The notes: a model not told the origin generated them from the sequence alone. Shown: positions 8,808 through 19,126, numbered from the stretch's first letter. The stretch is 64,000 nt of DNA from Prochlorococcus sp. AG-355-A09 (GCA_003280995.1 QCDG01000005.1:44956-108955), one strand, 5' to 3'. Made by a program: numbers and translations.

Positions 8808-9779
8808 CTATTGTTCAGTTTTGGAGATAAGTTTTTTCAATTCTGTATCTGCATTCTCTAAAATAGAAATTACATTTTTTGATAGAAGTAAGTCTGATAG
8901 ATAAAATTCTGAATTAATTATTTCTGATGAAAATTGCCTTAGAAGAAGTTCTAAAGGACTTTGATTTAAGTCTTCATATTTTGCTGAATTTTCATAAATA
9001 ATCTCCATTAATTTATTATCAGTTTCTTTTGTAATTTTTAAATTATTAATTGGATCAAAGATTAAATTTGAAGACTGACTTTTTACTTTGAAATATCTTT
9101 TCTTATTTTTCATTAAATTTCCAAAATTTAAATCTGCAAATTTATCATCTTGAAAGAAAAGTTTGATATTAATATTTGATCTATTATTTGAAGACGAAAT
9201 TTCTCTTTTAATATATTTCGCTTCTATTCTTTCTGGAAAATTATTCATTATTGCTAGACACATTGCAATATCATGTGGCCCCCAATCCCATAATGGAGAA
9301 ACATCATTTCTAAAAGGCCCAAAATTTCCAGATAAGCTATAGATTGATTTAAGATTAAATCCTTTAGAAATATTTCTTTGTAATATCCTAAATTCTGGAT
9401 GATAAAGATATATATGATTTACTTTGACATTTATTTTATTTTTTTCTGCTAATAGAATTAAAGATTCGGCATCTTCAATACAAAGAGTCAAGGGTTTTTC
9501 GATTATGGTGGGCTTCCCATTCTTTATACAACTTGAGGCAATCTCATAATGCATGCCAGGGGGAGAGGCTATAATTATGGCATCAACTTCTTTTGATTGA
9601 ACCACCTCCTCCCAACTATCTGTGAATTTATAACCTTTGAATAAGCCCTTTTTTTTTGAGTGTAAATTTTTACAAGCTATTATTCTTAATTCTATGCCTT
9701 CTATTGATTCTATAGTCTTTATATAGTTAACCCCCCATTTCCCAGCTCCTATAAGACCAAAACGAACGTTAGAGTTCAT
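8808..9779 (-). CDS. Gfo/Idh/MocA family NAD(P)-dependent sugar oxidoreductase
   Basis: About 323 residues. The N-terminal Rossmann fold begins FGLIGAGKWGVNY, and the family's lysine motif is present as IEKPLTLC, followed by the usual C-terminal alpha/beta domain with a WDWGPHD block. Members oxidise or reduce a ring carbon of a sugar or nucleotide sugar. The ORF track starts at TTG 9794, which overlaps the upstream epimerase. I prefer the ATG at 9779, which sits just after that gene's TAA in the arrangement TAAAATG and suggests translational coupling. The substrate is unknown; the neighbouring UDP-sugar genes make a nucleotide sugar likely. Confidence 0.85.
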   Translation of the reverse strand: MNSNVRFGLIGAGKWGVNYIKTIESIEGIELRIIACKNLHSKKKGLFKGYKFTDSWEEVVQSKEVDAIIIASPPGMHYEIASSCIKNGKPTIIEKPLTLCIEDAESLILLAEKNKINVKVNHIYLYHPEFRILQRNISKGFNLKSIYSLSGNFGPFRNDVSPLWDWGPHDIAMCLAIMNNFPERIEAKYIKREISSSNNRSNINIKLFFQDDKFADLNFGNLMKNKKRYFKVKSQSSNLIFDPINNLKITKETDNKLMEIIYENSAKYEDLNQSPLELLLRQFSSEIINSEFYLSDLLLSKNVISILENADTELKKLISKTEQ

Positions 9780-9780
9780 T

Positions 9781-10842
9781 TTATTGTTTGCCAAGATATA
9801 CTTGATCAGACCAATTAATAAACCTTTTTAAACCTTCATTAAGTTCGATTTTTGGATTATATTTTATTTGATTATTTGCTTTAATTATATCTGGACATCT
9901 TCTATTTGGCTCATCAGCTGGATAACTTTCTGGATAACCAACAAGATTATATTCAACTTTTTTATTTAAAATATCTGACATTTTTTCAAGTAACTCAATT
10001 ACTGAGATTTCTGGGTTTGGATTGCCAATGTTATAAGCCTCGCCAGGCACTCCGTTTAAAACAACTCTTATAAAACCCTCCATAGCATCAGTTATGTAGC
10101 AAAATGTTCTTGTTTGGTTGCCCGTTCCATATATTTGAAGTGGAATTTTGCCTTTTATCCTACTTGTGAAGTTCGGCAATACTCTGTAATCTGTTTCTTG
10201 CATGCCGGGGCCAAAAACATTGAATGGTCTAATAGTATTTGTGTGAACTCCGTATAAAGAATGATAAATATTGCATAAGGTCTCTCCAACCCTTTTACTT
10301 TCGTCATAACATGCTCGAGGTCCTTGACAAGAAACATTGCCGCGATAGCTCTCTTTAGTAGGAATATTTTTAGAATCAGGATCACCATAAATTTCTGATG
10401 AAGAAAAGAATATTAAATTCGCAGATTTCTCCCTAGCTAATTTCAACATATTTTGAGTTCCATTTATAGCAACTTCAAGTGTTTCAAGTGGATATGCTCT
10501 GTAATAATAAGGACTGGCAATACCAGCAGCATGAATAATGTAATCTAAAGAACTTTCTGTTTTGAAAGGCTCAATTACATTATGATTTATAAATTCAATA
10601 TTTTTATAATTAGGAATTTCTGAGCCTTCTTTCCCAGAAGTTATTAGATTATCTAAAACAATAACTTTCATCTTTTCATTTAAGACAGTCTCATTGAGAA
10701 GATTAAAAATTTCCATAAAATACCTTCCTAAGAAACCTCTGCCTCCGGTTAAAAGTACTTTCTTACCTGAGAAACTTGCAGAAATATCATTAATATTTAC
10801 TAGTATTTCTTGAATATCTTCTTTTAACAAAAAGTTTTTCAT
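9781..10842 (-). CDS. NAD-dependent SDR, UDP-glucuronate decarboxylase-like
   Basis: An extended SDR of 353 residues. The NAD motif is GGRGFLGRYF (34-43). The active-site region has SSSEIYGDP and GPRACYDESKRVGETL, the latter a hallmark of UDP-glucuronate decarboxylases (UXS/Arna-type), followed by RPFNVFGPGM. It would convert UDP-glucuronate to UDP-xylose or its 4-keto intermediate. Ugd, the source of the substrate, is two genes downstream. The gene starts 1 base after the C-methyltransferase stop, so the two are coupled. A related 4,6-dehydratase or epimerase role cannot be excluded. Confidence 0.8.
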   Translation of the reverse strand: MKNFLLKEDIQEILVNINDISASFSGKKVLLTGGRGFLGRYFMEIFNLLNETVLNEKMKVIVLDNLITSGKEGSEIPNYKNIEFINHNVIEPFKTESSLDYIIHAAGIASPYYYRAYPLETLEVAINGTQNMLKLAREKSANLIFFSSSEIYGDPDSKNIPTKESYRGNVSCQGPRACYDESKRVGETLCNIYHSLYGVHTNTIRPFNVFGPGMQETDYRVLPNFTSRIKGKIPLQIYGTGNQTRTFCYITDAMEGFIRVVLNGVPGEAYNIGNPNPEISVIELLEKMSDILNKKVEYNLVGYPESYPADEPNRRCPDIIKANNQIKYNPKIELNEGLKRFINWSDQVYLGKQ

Positions 10843-10843
10843 T

Positions 10844-12091
10844 CTAAATAACCTCTAAGTTGGGAAGGGGGACGATAAATTTACCGCCATGATCTGCGAA
10901 TTTTTGATTCTTTTTTATAATTGAATCAGCAAAATTCCAAGCAAGTATAAGTAAATAGTCAGGCTTAAAATCAATTATTGAGTCCGAGGAGAGTACTGGT
11001 ATGTGCAAGCCAGGACTAAATAGTCCTTGTTTTAAAGGACTATCGTCAACTATAAAATCTAAAATATCTTTCTTCAGTCCAAATTCATACATTAGAGTTG
11101 TGGCTTTAGCTGGTGCGCCAAATCCAGCTATAGATTTTCCTTGAGATTTTATTAAATCTAAAAAATTATTTAGTTCTTCTTTTCTCTGTTGAATATTTAG
11201 GGCAAAGTCTGAAAAAGTTGATTTTTTGTTTAGACCTATTGACTTTTCAAGTTCAACGCAATTTTTAACAGATTCACTAATATCTTTTTCCTCATTTTTA
11301 TTTTTAACGGCACATCTTATTGATCCACCATGTGTATTGACTCTAGATACATCTATTAAAGTCATTCCATTATTCTTGAAAAATGAAATAAGTGGGATTA
11401 CAGAGTGATATGAGAGATGTTCATGATAAATAGTATCAAAAAGAGTTTTTTGGTACACATCCAACAAATATGATACCTCGAAGATAAATATCCCATCTTT
11501 TGTCAACAAATTTGATATTGCCCTTGTCATTTCTTTTAAATTATCGGAATGAGCAAAAACATTATTTGCAGTAATGATCGAAGATTCCCCATGTTTTTGT
11601 TTGATTTTATTTGATGTTTCTAATGTGAAAAAGTCGTTAATCGTATCTATTCCTTCCTGTTGTGCCTTTTCAGATATTTTTTTGGCAGGATCGACTCCTA
11701 GTACAGAAAATCCCATCTCTTTAAAAAATTTTAAGAAAGTGCCATCATTGGATCCTATGTCTAGGATATAACTTTGATTTGAGGGACTATATTTATCTAC
11801 GATGGATTTTGCGTATTCTGAAAAATGATTAATAAAAACTTTGGAGGTTCCAGAAACGTAAACATAGTTTTCAAAAAGTTCTTTAGGATCAACTACTTCA
11901 ACAAGTTGCACATGACAACAAGATTCACAAAAGAAAACCTCAAGAGGGTATTTCTTCTGTTCTTTATTTAAATCCTCCTTATGGATAAATGCATTAGCTG
12001 GAGGAGTTGATTCTAATTTTAGAACCAATGATAATTCAGATGAATTACAAAGCCTGCAAACAGGTTTTAATTTTATTTCTTTTTTAACCAT
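10844..12091 (-). CDS. NDP-sugar C-methyltransferase-like SAM enzyme
   Basis: A 415-residue protein with the three-part layout of sugar C-methyltransferases (TylC3/NovU-like). The N-terminal zinc-binding region has CRLC (12-15) and a later C-ESCCH cluster. A central SAM domain has ILDIGSNDGTFL. The C-terminal domain contains GFGAPAKATTLM and ends with a dinucleotide-fold-like segment (LLILAWNFAD). It would add a branch methyl group to a keto-sugar nucleotide. It overlaps the upstream cupin by 8 bases and is followed after 1 base by the SDR, so the three act as a unit. This points to a branched, C-methylated sugar. Confidence 0.85.
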   Translation of the reverse strand: MVKKEIKLKPVCRLCNSSELSLVLKLESTPPANAFIHKEDLNKEQKKYPLEVFFCESCCHVQLVEVVDPKELFENYVYVSGTSKVFINHFSEYAKSIVDKYSPSNQSYILDIGSNDGTFLKFFKEMGFSVLGVDPAKKISEKAQQEGIDTINDFFTLETSNKIKQKHGESSIITANNVFAHSDNLKEMTRAISNLLTKDGIFIFEVSYLLDVYQKTLFDTIYHEHLSYHSVIPLISFFKNNGMTLIDVSRVNTHGGSIRCAVKNKNEEKDISESVKNCVELEKSIGLNKKSTFSDFALNIQQRKEELNNFLDLIKSQGKSIAGFGAPAKATTLMYEFGLKKDILDFIVDDSPLKQGLFSPGLHIPVLSSDSIIDFKPDYLLILAWNFADSIIKKNQKFADHGGKFIVPLPNLEVI

Positions 12092-12551
12092 CCCCAGGTT
12101 TCCATGATATTGAGTCGCTTGGGTCGATTAAATTTACCCTAACAACATCTTTTTCATAAGTCTCTTGATCCCTCGGATTTCTTGAAAGAGTTAAAAATAA
12201 TGTATTCACATTAAATTTCATGCAATGTTCTACTAAAGGTGGGGTAAAAACCATATTGCCCTTTTTTACGATAAGTAAATCAGGTTTTTTGTCTGATTTT
12301 AGATCCTTATAGTAATATCTAATTTCGCCTGAGATTACATAACAGTAATGCCAGTCAGTTTTATGATAGTGATTAGCTCTTAGTGAACCTGCTTTAGATT
12401 CAATCATTACTGCACTTCGCATCATTAAATCAACTAAAGGTTGGATCGAACCTCTAGCGTCAACAAAAGGTTTTTCAAGATTAACTAGCGGTGAAGAAGG
12501 CCACTGCTCCATTTCCTTCAAAGTTAACGGATTAATTTTAGAGGAGGACAT
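12084..12551 (-). CDS. Cupin-fold sugar epimerase/isomerase-like protein
   Basis: A 155-residue small cupin. It carries ANHYHKTDWHYCYVISGEIRYYY (written here as motif 1, NHYHK...H, and GEI) and a second cupin motif around FTPPLVEHCM, giving the histidine set expected of a metal-binding beta barrel. Related genes in polysaccharide loci (WxcM/FdtA-like or RmlC-like) act on keto-sugar nucleotides. It overlaps the C-methyltransferase by 8 bases, so a role as epimerase in the same branched-sugar pathway is the best inference. Regulatory or non-catalytic binding is an alternative. Confidence 0.7.
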   Translation of the reverse strand: MSSSKINPLTLKEMEQWPSSPLVNLEKPFVDARGSIQPLVDLMMRSAVMIESKAGSLRANHYHKTDWHYCYVISGEIRYYYKDLKSDKKPDLLIVKKGNMVFTPPLVEHCMKFNVNTLFLTLSRNPRDQETYEKDVVRVNLIDPSDSISWKPGDG

Positions 12552-12564
12552 AAATAAAAATTAG

Positions 12565-13260
12565 CTAGCGCAACAATCTTTTAGATACTATTGTTAATAT
12601 TACAGCAAAAGCATGTCTAGCTCTAATCTTTTTCCCCTCTTCGTAAGTTCTGCCATAATAATTAACAGGAACCTCATAAAAAATATCACTTTTTGAGATA
12701 ATCTGAGATAAAATTTCCGCTTGTTGTTCCCATCCAGTCTTTGATAATTTATCTGGGTTCACTCTATTTCGTTTAAATAACAAATAACAACTATAAATGT
12801 CTGTAAATGTTGTGTTATTAAGAATATTAAAGAGAAGTGTTATAAATTTGTTGCCTAATTTATGCCAGAAATAATAAACCCTCGTTAATTGGGATGCCAC
12901 TAATCTACTACCAATAACCAAGTCAGCATTAAAACGCAAAACTGGTTCAAGTAATTTAGGGTAATCATGTGGATCATATTCAAGATCAGCATCTTGAAAA
13001 AGAATGTATTCTCCAGAAGCTTCTTTCAATCCCTTTTTAACAGCTGCTCCTTTACCGCTATTAAATTCTAATTTGACTAACTTATTATATAAAGAAGGAT
13101 TAGATTCAAGAAGTTTCAATGTGTTGTCACTTGAACAATCATCAATAACAATTATCTCTTTTTCTACACCAGAAATTTCGACTGAATTTACTTTTTTAAG
13201 AATTTCTAAAATTGTCTTTTCTTCGTTAAATGCAGGAACTATTATCGAGAGCCTTAGCAT
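12565..13260 (-). CDS. Glycosyltransferase family 2 (DPM1-like)
   Basis: A 231-residue GT-A enzyme with no membrane segments. It begins LSIIVPAFNEE, has DDCSSDNT in the nucleotide-binding region and FQDADLEYDP for the DxD metal site, then QQAEIL near the catalytic base. This short form resembles dolichyl/polyprenyl-phosphate mannosyl- or glucosyltransferases and would charge undecaprenyl phosphate with one sugar. That lipid sugar could be flipped by the GtrA protein (6813) and used by the membrane protein at 13585. It ends 13 bases before the cupin gene starts. Confidence 0.85.
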   Translation of the reverse strand: MLRLSIIVPAFNEEKTILEILKKVNSVEISGVEKEIIVIDDCSSDNTLKLLESNPSLYNKLVKLEFNSGKGAAVKKGLKEASGEYILFQDADLEYDPHDYPKLLEPVLRFNADLVIGSRLVASQLTRVYYFWHKLGNKFITLLFNILNNTTFTDIYSCYLLFKRNRVNPDKLSKTGWEQQAEILSQIISKSDIFYEVPVNYYGRTYEEGKKIRARHAFAVILTIVSKRLLR

Positions 13261-13584
13261 GAAAAATTAATACTATATAATAATAATACTTTAAATTAAG
13301 CTAGAAAAGATATTCAATAAATATTTTTTGTTGCTATTTTTTACAGGTATTTAATTTAATTTCAAATAATTTATTTATAATATTTCCAGTTGAATTATTA
13401 AAAATTTTTTCTTATAAATATTTATACAGTCTTAAAAAACTTTTTCCTAAAATTTTAAAAAATCTAACATTTATTTTAATCGATATAGTTTTTTACTATA
13501 ACTGATTGATTTTATATAGAAGATAGTAAAAAGAACTAATTATTTATTTAAAGAATTCTATTTATGATTAAATTTACTTTTTTC
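13261..13584. other. 324-base gap, with a weak open frame on the plus strand
   Basis: The gap separates two minus-strand genes. The plus strand is open from 13305 to a TGA at 13503-13505 (66 codons, no ATG), giving a hydrophobic, lysine-rich peptide. It may be a gene remnant, but at this base composition chance is equally likely. I see no RNA gene, terminator or repeat that stands out. Confidence 0.2.
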
Positions 13585-15489
13585 TTATTTTAAGAAAGTT
13601 TGTATGGGTGTACATGGAGGTTCAATTCCCCAGCATTGATCACCATTTAATGGTACAGAAATTGTGAGATGTTTTGATGATCCAGGCTTTTCAAAAGAAA
13701 CCCATTTTTTAGTAATTATGTCGAATTTTTCATGATCGGGAATTTTTAAAACCGGTTCTTTAAAAATTGAAGAGGGGATGTTTTTTATAATTAAAGAATT
13801 GGAATAAGAAAAAATAGAATTTAAAATTACAAATAATAAAAGTGATAAAAAAGTCATTTTTAAGAAATTTATTTTTATTTTTTTTATGATAATTATCCTA
13901 TTAATTAGAATAAGCATTAAAAAAACTATATAGTGAGGAGTCCAAGGATAATAGTTAACTAAAGGTATCAGGGTAAAAAAACAAATCAGCATAACAAGTG
14001 TTGATGAAAATAATAGATTATTTATATTGAATTTAAATTGCTGATTTCTATGATATTTTCTAATAAAACTTGCCATTGTTAAAGAGGATATACAAGGTAT
14101 TAACCATAGAAGAATATTTATGAATCCATTTCTAGAACTTAAATAGATAAGAAACCAAGACTTGGAACTTTCAGTGGTATTTTGAAAACGATGCCAATTG
14201 ACAATTCCGGAGCTTAGACGTTTTACAAAATCTGGATCAATAGAATAACTGTGTAAAGGACCTAATACGTCTGATGGGTAAAGTGCATAACCGGTGATAA
14301 CATAATTAGTTAATATGAAAACTAATAAAGTAATAATTATGATAAATATAGATAACTTATAATTAATATATGATTTTATATCGTTTAAGTCATTTGTGAA
14401 TGCTATAAGTTTTTTATTATTTGATTTAAATATATTTTTAAGGCCATATTTTTTATAATCTAGAATTAAAAAACTTAAGTATTTAAAAAATAATAAAAAA
14501 ATAAAAAATAACGTGATTGTAATTCCAGTTAATTTTATTATTGGGCTAAAAAATGCCAACCAGAAAATAGGTACAAAATATTTGTAATTGTAATTTTTAA
14601 AGAAAGATAATAGTGTTAGATGAAAACCTACTGAAGCACATATAAATAATGGTAAATCTAATGAGTATGATGCTAAAGATTTAAAAATTCCACCAGTAAA
14701 TAAAATTATTGATAGACAAAAATAAAGTGCACTAATTGAATTAATATTTTCAATAAATATTATTTTATTATCAATCATCTTGCTAAAAAAACTAATCCTA
14801 AAATCTTTTATATAAGGTATAAAATAAGATATGTATATTGCTAAAAACCCTATATTTAAAGAAGGCGATAAATAATTAGTATTTTTATAAAGCATCTGAA
14901 ATGGGACTTGTCCAAAGAAGGAGATTCCATAATGTCCATATCTAAAGTGTAAGTTTCCCAATCCTGGTTCTATGGCAAATCGACTTATATGATTTATAAA
15001 TGGTAAATGGTAAAGGCCAGTATCATAATGAACACCACTCAGAATTGACTTTGGTGCAAATATTAAATATATTAATGAACTAATAAAAAGACTTATAAAT
15101 AGATTTTGAGTATATTTAAAAATTAATTTATTTTTTTTATTCTTAAATATTTGATTAATTTTTACAAAATCATTTAAACCAATTAAAGAAATAAAAATTA
15201 CAATTATTTTTAATGAATTAGTTGAAAAATTCACATAATGGTTAATGTCACTAATTTTACCGCTAAGCAAAAATATTAAAGATGGGATTAGTAGGATTAA
15301 ATTTGAAAGTATACAAAATAAAAATAATCCCAATAATATAGCTATTGTAAAATTGCTTAAGTCTTCTTTATTTCTACTATTAAAGGGTAATATTTTAAAT
15401 TTTAAAAAACTTAAAATCGATATTTTATTTATGCCAAGTACAAATAAATTGAGTAAAAATAATATCAAAAAGTTATTTGTTATGAACAT
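13585..15489 (-). CDS. Large polytopic membrane protein, LIC_10190-like or GT-C-like
   Basis: A 634-residue integral membrane protein with around twelve hydrophobic segments. A loop after the fifth or so helix reads VHYDTGLYHLPFINHI followed by PGLGNLHFRYGH. This matches, from memory, the conserved loop of the LIC_10190 family of uncharacterised membrane proteins, in which an acidic residue in the first large loop would serve as in GT-C glycosyltransferases. The last 90 residues are non-membrane and contain a short CWGIEPPC segment near the C-terminus. A lipid-sugar-dependent glycosyltransferase is a reasonable inference, with the neighbouring GT2 and GtrA as partners. Confidence 0.6.
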   Translation of the reverse strand: MFITNNFLILFLLNLFVLGINKISILSFLKFKILPFNSRNKEDLSNFTIAILLGLFLFCILSNLILLIPSLIFLLSGKISDINHYVNFSTNSLKIIVIFISLIGLNDFVKINQIFKNKKNKLIFKYTQNLFISLFISSLIYLIFAPKSILSGVHYDTGLYHLPFINHISRFAIEPGLGNLHFRYGHYGISFFGQVPFQMLYKNTNYLSPSLNIGFLAIYISYFIPYIKDFRISFFSKMIDNKIIFIENINSISALYFCLSIILFTGGIFKSLASYSLDLPLFICASVGFHLTLLSFFKNYNYKYFVPIFWLAFFSPIIKLTGITITLFFIFLLFFKYLSFLILDYKKYGLKNIFKSNNKKLIAFTNDLNDIKSYINYKLSIFIIIITLLVFILTNYVITGYALYPSDVLGPLHSYSIDPDFVKRLSSGIVNWHRFQNTTESSKSWFLIYLSSRNGFINILLWLIPCISSLTMASFIRKYHRNQQFKFNINNLLFSSTLVMLICFFTLIPLVNYYPWTPHYIVFLMLILINRIIIIKKIKINFLKMTFLSLLLFVILNSIFSYSNSLIIKNIPSSIFKEPVLKIPDHEKFDIITKKWVSFEKPGSSKHLTISVPLNGDQCWGIEPPCTPIQTFLK

Positions 15490-15625
15490 AGCGAAATTTT
15501 TCTTGTCATAAATTTAGCATATATTTTTCAACAATATTTTTTTGCTCAAAGGGTATATAAATAACCTAAATTAAAGTAAGCTTGCTTTAGATAATCTAAA
15601 TTGTTTTTCTTCTAGAATATTATTT

Positions 15626-16648
15626 TTAATTTAAACCATAAAACTTTTTATACCATTTTACAAACTTACCAATACCTACTTTTATTGACGTGTTAGGTTT
15701 GTAGCCTATATATGAATTCAAAGCTAAACAATTAGATTCTGTAGCAGGTACATCCCCCACGTGCAAAGGTAAGTATTTTTTTATTGCTTTAATTCCAAGC
15801 TCATCTTCTATTGCCGCAACATAATCAAGAAGTTGATTCGGTTCAGAATTTCCAATATTGAATATCTGATAAGGACACCAACTCGTAGATGGATTAGGTA
15901 TTTGTGTATTAAATTTATGATCAGGCATTGGTGTTTTTTCTATAATTTTTATCATAGAAAAAACTATGTCATCAATATAAGTAAAATCCCTTATCATTTC
16001 CCCATTATTGAAAATTTCGATTGGTTTTCCTTCTATAATTGCTTTTGTAAATAAAAACAAAGCCATATCTGGCCGTCCCCATGGACCATAAACTGTAAAA
16101 AATCTCAGGCCAGTAGTTGGTAATCCGTAAATATGACTATAGGTATGTGCAATTAATTCATTAGATTTTTTCGTAGCTGCATATAAACTGATTGGATGAT
16201 CTACCGAATGACTCTCAGAAAAAGGCATATTCGTATTCCCTCCATAAACTGAACTACTACTGGCATATAAAAAATGTTCTACAGAATATTTTCTGCAAAT
16301 ATCTATAACATTAAAAAAACCATTTAAATTTGTTTCGATATATGCATCAGGATTTTTTAGTGAATATCTAACACCTGCTTGTGCAGCAAGATGGATTACT
16401 TTGTTGGGTCTATATTTCTCGAAAATTAGCTCGATTGAATTTTTTATTTTTATATCTTCAAAAATAATATTAAATATTGTTCCTTTATTTTTTGAAATAC
16501 TCTTTAATTCTTCTACTCTTGCTTTTTTTAAAGATGGATCATAATAATCATTCATATTATCTATGCCAATAACATTTATTCCTTTTAATAAAAGTTCCCT
16601 ACAAAAATTAAATCCTATAAATCCAGCTGCTCCTGTAACTAGATACAT
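15626..16648 (-). CDS. UDP-glucuronate 4-epimerase-like SDR
   Basis: A 340-residue extended SDR. It begins MYLVTGAAGFIGFNFCREL and continues IGIDNMNDYYDPSLKKAR, the characteristic segment of the CapI/GAE group that converts UDP-glucuronate to UDP-galacturonate. The active site has SSSSVYGGN and YAATKKSNE, with VYGPWGRPDMA downstream. Ugd nine kilobases along the same strand makes the substrate. This is the first gene of the minus-strand run; divergent from it, 250 bases away, is an acyltransferase gene. Confidence 0.9.
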   Translation of the reverse strand: MYLVTGAAGFIGFNFCRELLLKGINVIGIDNMNDYYDPSLKKARVEELKSISKNKGTIFNIIFEDIKIKNSIELIFEKYRPNKVIHLAAQAGVRYSLKNPDAYIETNLNGFFNVIDICRKYSVEHFLYASSSSVYGGNTNMPFSESHSVDHPISLYAATKKSNELIAHTYSHIYGLPTTGLRFFTVYGPWGRPDMALFLFTKAIIEGKPIEIFNNGEMIRDFTYIDDIVFSMIKIIEKTPMPDHKFNTQIPNPSTSWCPYQIFNIGNSEPNQLLDYVAAIEDELGIKAIKKYLPLHVGDVPATESNCLALNSYIGYKPNTSIKVGIGKFVKWYKKFYGLN

Positions 16649-16898
16649 CTTTAATATCTTTAGTTTATTTTCTTAATTATACAAAAGCTAGATATTTTAA
16701 TTCAGAAAAAAAAATATTTTAATATAAATCTTTCTTGAAATTAAATATAAAGGAGATTTGGATAACTTAAGGTAATTCTTGTTTACAATAATTATTTTCA
16801 GAAAAAATATTTATTTTAAAATAGTTATAATTACCTTAGATATAGCTATTTAATAAAATAATTTCAGAAAATCAATTTGGGGCATCCTAATAAAAAAA

Positions 16899-18905
16899 AT
16901 GAATCATTTTTCGACTAGATACAAACCTGAAATTGACGGTCTAAGAGGGTTCGCTGTTATTGCTGTAATAATAAATCATTTTAATAATAATTTACTTTCA
17001 AGTGGTTATTTAGGAGTAGATATCTTTTTTGTGATTTCGGGTTATGTAATTACATCTTCAATCTCTGCCAGAAGCAATAAGAACTTTTTAAACTTTATTT
17101 CAAGTTTTTTCATAAGAAGAATAAAAAGATTACTACCTGCTCTTATTTTTTTTATTTTAATAATGTCTATTTGCATTTGCTTATTTAATCCAGAACCTCG
17201 TTTTTCTCTTAGAACAGGAATTTCTTCTTTATTTGGATTATCAAATTTATATCTAATAAAACAGTCAACAGACTATTTTGGTGAGTTAAGTAAGCTGAAT
17301 ATCTTTACTCATACTTGGTCACTAGGGGTAGAAGAACAATTCTATTTCTTATTTCCTTTTTTAGCATGGCTTTCAGGATTCGCAGAGAAAAAAGAAAAAG
17401 GTTTAAAAAATCTTTTATTTATTACTTTATTTTTAACTATAACTTCATTGATTTTGTATTTTTATTATTCAGTTTCTAATCAATCTATTGCTTATTTCTC
17501 AATGCCTACAAGATTTTGGGAAATATCAATTGGAGTCATACTATATTTATTAATTGAAAAAAATAATTTCTTAATAAAAAAACTAGAAAGTATTTCGCCT
17601 TTTTTTATCTTTGTTGCAATTATATTAATCATGTTTTTACCAAGTAATTATTCTTCATTCTCAACTATTTCAATTGTTACTTTAGTTTCGATATTAATTA
17701 TTTGCTTAAAAAAAGGAACAATTCTATATGAATTATTAACAAAAAAAAATCTTGTATTTGTGGGTTTAATCTCTTACTCTCTTTATCTATGGCATTGGGG
17801 GATTTTAGTTTTAAGCAGATGGACAATAGGAATTCATTGGTGGTCAATTCCTTTTCAAATTACTTTAATTTTTATCTTAGCCTATTTATCTTTTAAATAT
17901 ATTGAAAATCCATTAAGAAAAATCAATTTTTCTAATTCTAATTTTACAAGTATAGTTATTGTTTTTTCTGCTTTATCATCCTCATCATTTTCAATAATAG
18001 GATTAGAGAAATTTTTTAGTACTAAATTTTATCTTGGAGATAAGCAAGTTTTAGAAGCAGTAAAGAAAGGTAATAGTTTATCAGCAGCTTCTAATATTTA
18101 TGAAAATAAAACTTTTGGTGGAGGAAAATGTTATCTTATGCGAAATAAAGATGTTGGCAAATTGATTGATTTTGATCAATGTATATTGGGGGATTTTGAA
18201 AAAGCAGATAGTCGATTATTAATAATTGGAAATTCTTTTTCTTCATCTTTCATTAATTCCTTTAAAGAAGTATTAAAAGATAATAATTCCGTTTTATTAA
18301 CATCTTCTTGGGGGTCATCGCCAGTTCCTAATATTCCTAATAATTCAGATTGGGATCTTGCTAATAAATATTATTGGAATAAATTAATCCCTGAACTTTT
18401 AAAAAAGTTAAAAAAAGGTGATGTAGTGTTCATAATGAGCGCACTTACAGAATTTATTTCAGGAGAAAAAGATTTAGTCTTATTAGAGGAAGGTATAAGA
18501 GATTTCTCTAATAAACTTTCGCAAAATTCTATAAAGCTATTATTTCTTGAAAGCATACCTTTTAATTTTAGGGATAAAAAAGATAATAAATGTGATCCAA
18601 TTAATTCAACAAAAACTTGGTATAATTTTTTGAATGCTTGTGATCCCATATACCAAAGTAAAAAAGATTTTTTAAAGGAAAGGTATGATTTGCATAATAT
18701 GTTAAATAAATTAGAGAATGAGAATCTTTTAGTTACTGTTGATTTATTAGATATCTTTTGTCCAGAAAAAATTTGTACTTTTAGAAATAAAGATGGAACT
18801 TTTTTATATAGAGATATAATTCATCCTTCTTCGAAAGCTGCAGAATTATCTTCAAAAAAAATTAAGCAAAGCTTTGATAAATTAATTAAATCCAGTATAG
18901 ACTAA
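16899..18905 (+). CDS. OafA-type acyltransferase 3 with C-terminal SGNH domain
   Basis: A 668-residue protein. Residues 1-390 form the ten-helix acyltransferase-3 domain with YKPEIDGLRGFAVI, GYLGVDIFFVISGYV and the second motif HTWSLGVEEQFYF. The rest is a periplasmic SGNH hydrolase-like domain with a GNSFSSSF block I and a C-terminal D-x-x-H pair in RDIIHPSS. In known OafA proteins the membrane domain passes acyl groups across the membrane and the SGNH domain transfers them to O-antigen sugars. It is a paralogue of the protein at 20229. ATG follows a gap of 250 bases that is shared with the divergent epimerase. Confidence 0.92.
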   Translation: MNHFSTRYKPEIDGLRGFAVIAVIINHFNNNLLSSGYLGVDIFFVISGYVITSSISARSNKNFLNFISSFFIRRIKRLLPALIFFILIMSICICLFNPEPRFSLRTGISSLFGLSNLYLIKQSTDYFGELSKLNIFTHTWSLGVEEQFYFLFPFLAWLSGFAEKKEKGLKNLLFITLFLTITSLILYFYYSVSNQSIAYFSMPTRFWEISIGVILYLLIEKNNFLIKKLESISPFFIFVAIILIMFLPSNYSSFSTISIVTLVSILIICLKKGTILYELLTKKNLVFVGLISYSLYLWHWGILVLSRWTIGIHWWSIPFQITLIFILAYLSFKYIENPLRKINFSNSNFTSIVIVFSALSSSSFSIIGLEKFFSTKFYLGDKQVLEAVKKGNSLSAASNIYENKTFGGGKCYLMRNKDVGKLIDFDQCILGDFEKADSRLLIIGNSFSSSFINSFKEVLKDNNSVLLTSSWGSSPVPNIPNNSDWDLANKYYWNKLIPELLKKLKKGDVVFIMSALTEFISGEKDLVLLEEGIRDFSNKLSQNSIKLLFLESIPFNFRDKKDNKCDPINSTKTWYNFLNACDPIYQSKKDFLKERYDLHNMLNKLENENLLVTVDLLDIFCPEKICTFRNKDGTFLYRDIIHPSSKAAELSSKKIKQSFDKLIKSSID

Positions 18906-19126
18906 GTTATTCAAATAAAAATAAAAGACAAATCTTTAAAATATATAATTTTTTATGCTCAAAAATTTTAAAAATTCTTATTAACATCTTTAATGCAATA
19001 ATTTGAAAAAAATGAAAAGAATTCAAAAAGTTATTTTCTATATTTAAGTTTAATAGATTTTTGGATTTATGAAAATTTTTAAACTATCATAAATTTATAT
19101 TATAAATATTCAAAGAAAAAATATAA

